Source of the DNA: Leptolinea sp. UBA5203
GTDB lineage: Bacteria > Chloroflexota > Anaerolineae > Anaerolineales > Anaerolineaceae
Assembly: GCA_002412765.1 (NCBI GenBank)
Contig: DHVR01000034.1
Location: forward strand, 99,133 to 163,132
DNA length: 64,000 nt
Reading direction: 5' to 3'
Shown: positions 62,680 to 64,000 of the stretch, piece after piece
Position numbering within the stretch: position 1 is the first letter of the stretch
Layout of the letters: each line of letters begins with the position of its first letter
Position numbers and translations under genes: made by a program
Notes under the pieces: model-generated
Seen by the model: only the letters and a program-made list of their open reading frames with translations
What the model was told of the DNA's origin: nothing
Databases searched by the model: none

Positions 62680-63321
62680 TTATGGTATCTTCTTTAGATA
62701 CCCAAATATTTGTAAGTTGATTATAAATCCGCAGATTAATAAAAATGTCCGAAGAAATGATATATCATGGGTAACTTTTAATGCACGAAATACACACAAA
62801 AAATAATATATATTTACGCCAATCATCAGGATAAAATATAACGAAGTACCAATTACCGGAATTAATACAGAAAACCAAAATAGTGTAGAAATAAAATATA
62901 TTGGAGGAATGACCAACGAGAGGAAATAGGCTTGTGTGCTGAAATTTCCTTTTCCACTAAATAATTTTGCAATAACAAATAAAATAGAATTCTGTGCATA
63001 AAGGATTATCGGTAATAAATATAATCCTCTAAAATACATACCTTGAATTAAATCTCCAGAATTTGGTTCAAACATAAATAAAGTATATGTCATTTGGAAA
63101 GGGCCGAGCTGGTGACTAACATTGATGAAGAACGCTTGAGTAATTGGTAAAATTGCAGCAAACAATAAAAAACCAAATATGGTATTTAAAATATCAACAT
63201 GGGATTTCTCATTCCGAAAAAATTCCTCATCCATTATCCAAAATTTCAACCATAGAAGAGGAATCTCCCAAAACCGTCTGGGGGTACACTCAGGTTCATT
63301 GATTTGTTCTACCTGCTCCAT
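62680..63321 (-). CDS. YIP1-like membrane protein, copy 3
   Basis: The 213-residue protein starts MEQVEQINEPECTPRRFWEIPLLWLKFWIMDEEFF and continues FRNEKSHVDILNTIFGFLLFAAILP, nearly the same as copy 2, then diverges across the later helices. The preceding 100-150 bases are also shared with copy 2, indicating duplication of a promoter-containing segment. Function unknown. Confidence 0.78.
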   Translation of the reverse strand: MEQVEQINEPECTPRRFWEIPLLWLKFWIMDEEFFRNEKSHVDILNTIFGFLLFAAILPITQAFFINVSHQLGPFQMTYTLFMFEPNSGDLIQGMYFRGLYLLPIILYAQNSILFVIAKLFSGKGNFSTQAYFLSLVIPPIYFISTLFWFSVLIPVIGTSLYFILMIGVNIYYFLCVFRALKVTHDISFLRTFLLICGFIINLQIFGYLKKIP

Positions 63322-63519
63322 TTCTCCACCCTTCGTTGCATATTTTTTTGGCTTCTTTCATGGGATGCCAGTTCTGCTGGTTATAAAAACTCATTATTCG
63401 GTTCTGTTTTTCCCCGAAACTTTCCAGATCAAATAATTCTATACCTAGAAAACATTATAGACAACCATAAATGATGTTTGAGATATTTATTAGTAAGTTA
63501 CTGTAATATATCTTACTTA

Positions 63520-64000
63520 ACATCAGCTTCAACAGGCTCTCCCATAACAGGGATCTAGTCAACAACATTGCAAGTGTAGGTCGGTGTTGAGCGGAACAAT
63601 TATTCCCCCTGGCATTTCACTCAAGCAGCGAAATCCGACATATCCGAACCTTAAAATTCGACAGGCTCAGTCAACGACATGGAGTGCGTGCAATTCCACC
63701 CTTCGACGGGGCTCAGGGCACGGACAGGGCTGGATTTTGTTTGGTTTGAGTTGCCATCATCGGCTTTGACAGGTTCTCCCCTAACAGGGATTTAGTCAAC
63801 GACATTGCAAGTGTAGGTCGGCGTTGAGCGGGGCAATCGTACACTCTGGCATTTCACTCAAGCAGCGAAACCCGACCTATCCAAACGGGATGACCTACAT
63901 GATTTGGTCATTGCAATTGTATTGAGTTGTAATATTCGGCTTCTATAGGCTCAGTCAAAAACATGGAGTGTGTGTAATTCCACCCTTCGACGGGGCTCAG
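63520..64000. repeat. Type-1 fragments and type-2 repeats, running off the right edge
   Basis: Type-2 units begin at 63556 and 63793; type-1 fragments (ACCCTTCGACGGGGCTCAGG) lie at about 63698-63717 and 63981-64000. The array continues past the window, so its extent is unknown. Confidence 0.85.

Noticed and set aside
60056..64000. CRISPR array
   Set aside because: The repeats are ~200 bp with internal inverted repeats, not 25-40 bp units with unique spacers, and no cas genes are present.

Overview
The window looks like a chromosomal segment of an anaerobic, filamentous-type Chloroflexota bacterium (class Anaerolineae). This is inferred from the mix of genes (a fused F420/flavin-type oxidoreductase and UbiA prenyltransferase, YtfQ-type sugar ABC importer, many GGDEF proteins, RAYT transposase, YIP1-like membrane proteins) and from moderate GC by eye. 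No rRNA, plasmid, phage or CRISPR structure is seen. One tRNA is present.

Layout. 1-1.7 kb: the start of a class B penicillin-binding protein (cut by the left edge) and a Maf nucleotide pyrophosphatase. 1.9-6.3 kb: xpt-guaA purine salvage/GMP synthesis and two multi-pass membrane proteins. 6.3-9.8 kb: a REP-like palindrome cluster, flavodoxin and CoA-binding proteins, the YchF ATPase, tRNA-Leu(CAA) with a consensus promoter, and a YgjV-like protein. 9.8-23.2 kb: a signalling-rich stretch with two tandem TPR-GGDEF paralogues, an HD phosphohydrolase, a DMT transporter, a zinc-ribbon protein, a winged-helix regulator with a degenerate receiver, an NAD-dependent epimerase-like protein, small secreted or membrane proteins, a rhomboid protease, a 7TM-PAS-GGDEF protein and a PAS-GGDEF protein.

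23.5-34.9 kb: an L-arabinose catabolic and uptake locus on the minus strand (lacI-type regulator, YtfQ/T/YjfF/YtfR-type ABC importer, zinc dehydrogenase, araB, araD, araA). The regulator's promoter is bracketed by two perfect 13-bp inverted repeats. 35.3-49.1 kb: membrane glycosyltransferases, ArfB, mannose-6-phosphate isomerase, a PAS-GGDEF-EAL protein facing an EAL-HDOD protein that has a terminator-containing leader, then a GT2 - membrane protein - galE operon and a lipoprotein.

49.2-58.2 kb: a CPBP protease and an unusual LLM oxidoreductase-UbiA fusion in one operon, a RAYT transposase whose coding sequence contains a 38-bp perfect palindrome, then clpC-radA-DUF6391-holA. 58.5-64 kb: a multi-pass membrane protein and three tandem YIP1-like paralogues separated by arrays of two REP-like repeat families that run off the right edge.

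The most interesting points are the LLM-UbiA fusion, the RAYT/REP system (embedded palindrome plus at least three palindromic repeat families in the window), the density of c-di-GMP genes (six in about 34 kb), the putative regulated leader before the EAL-HDOD gene, and the arabinose locus that uses a furanose-type importer family. All calls were made by reading the sequence; no database search was possible.
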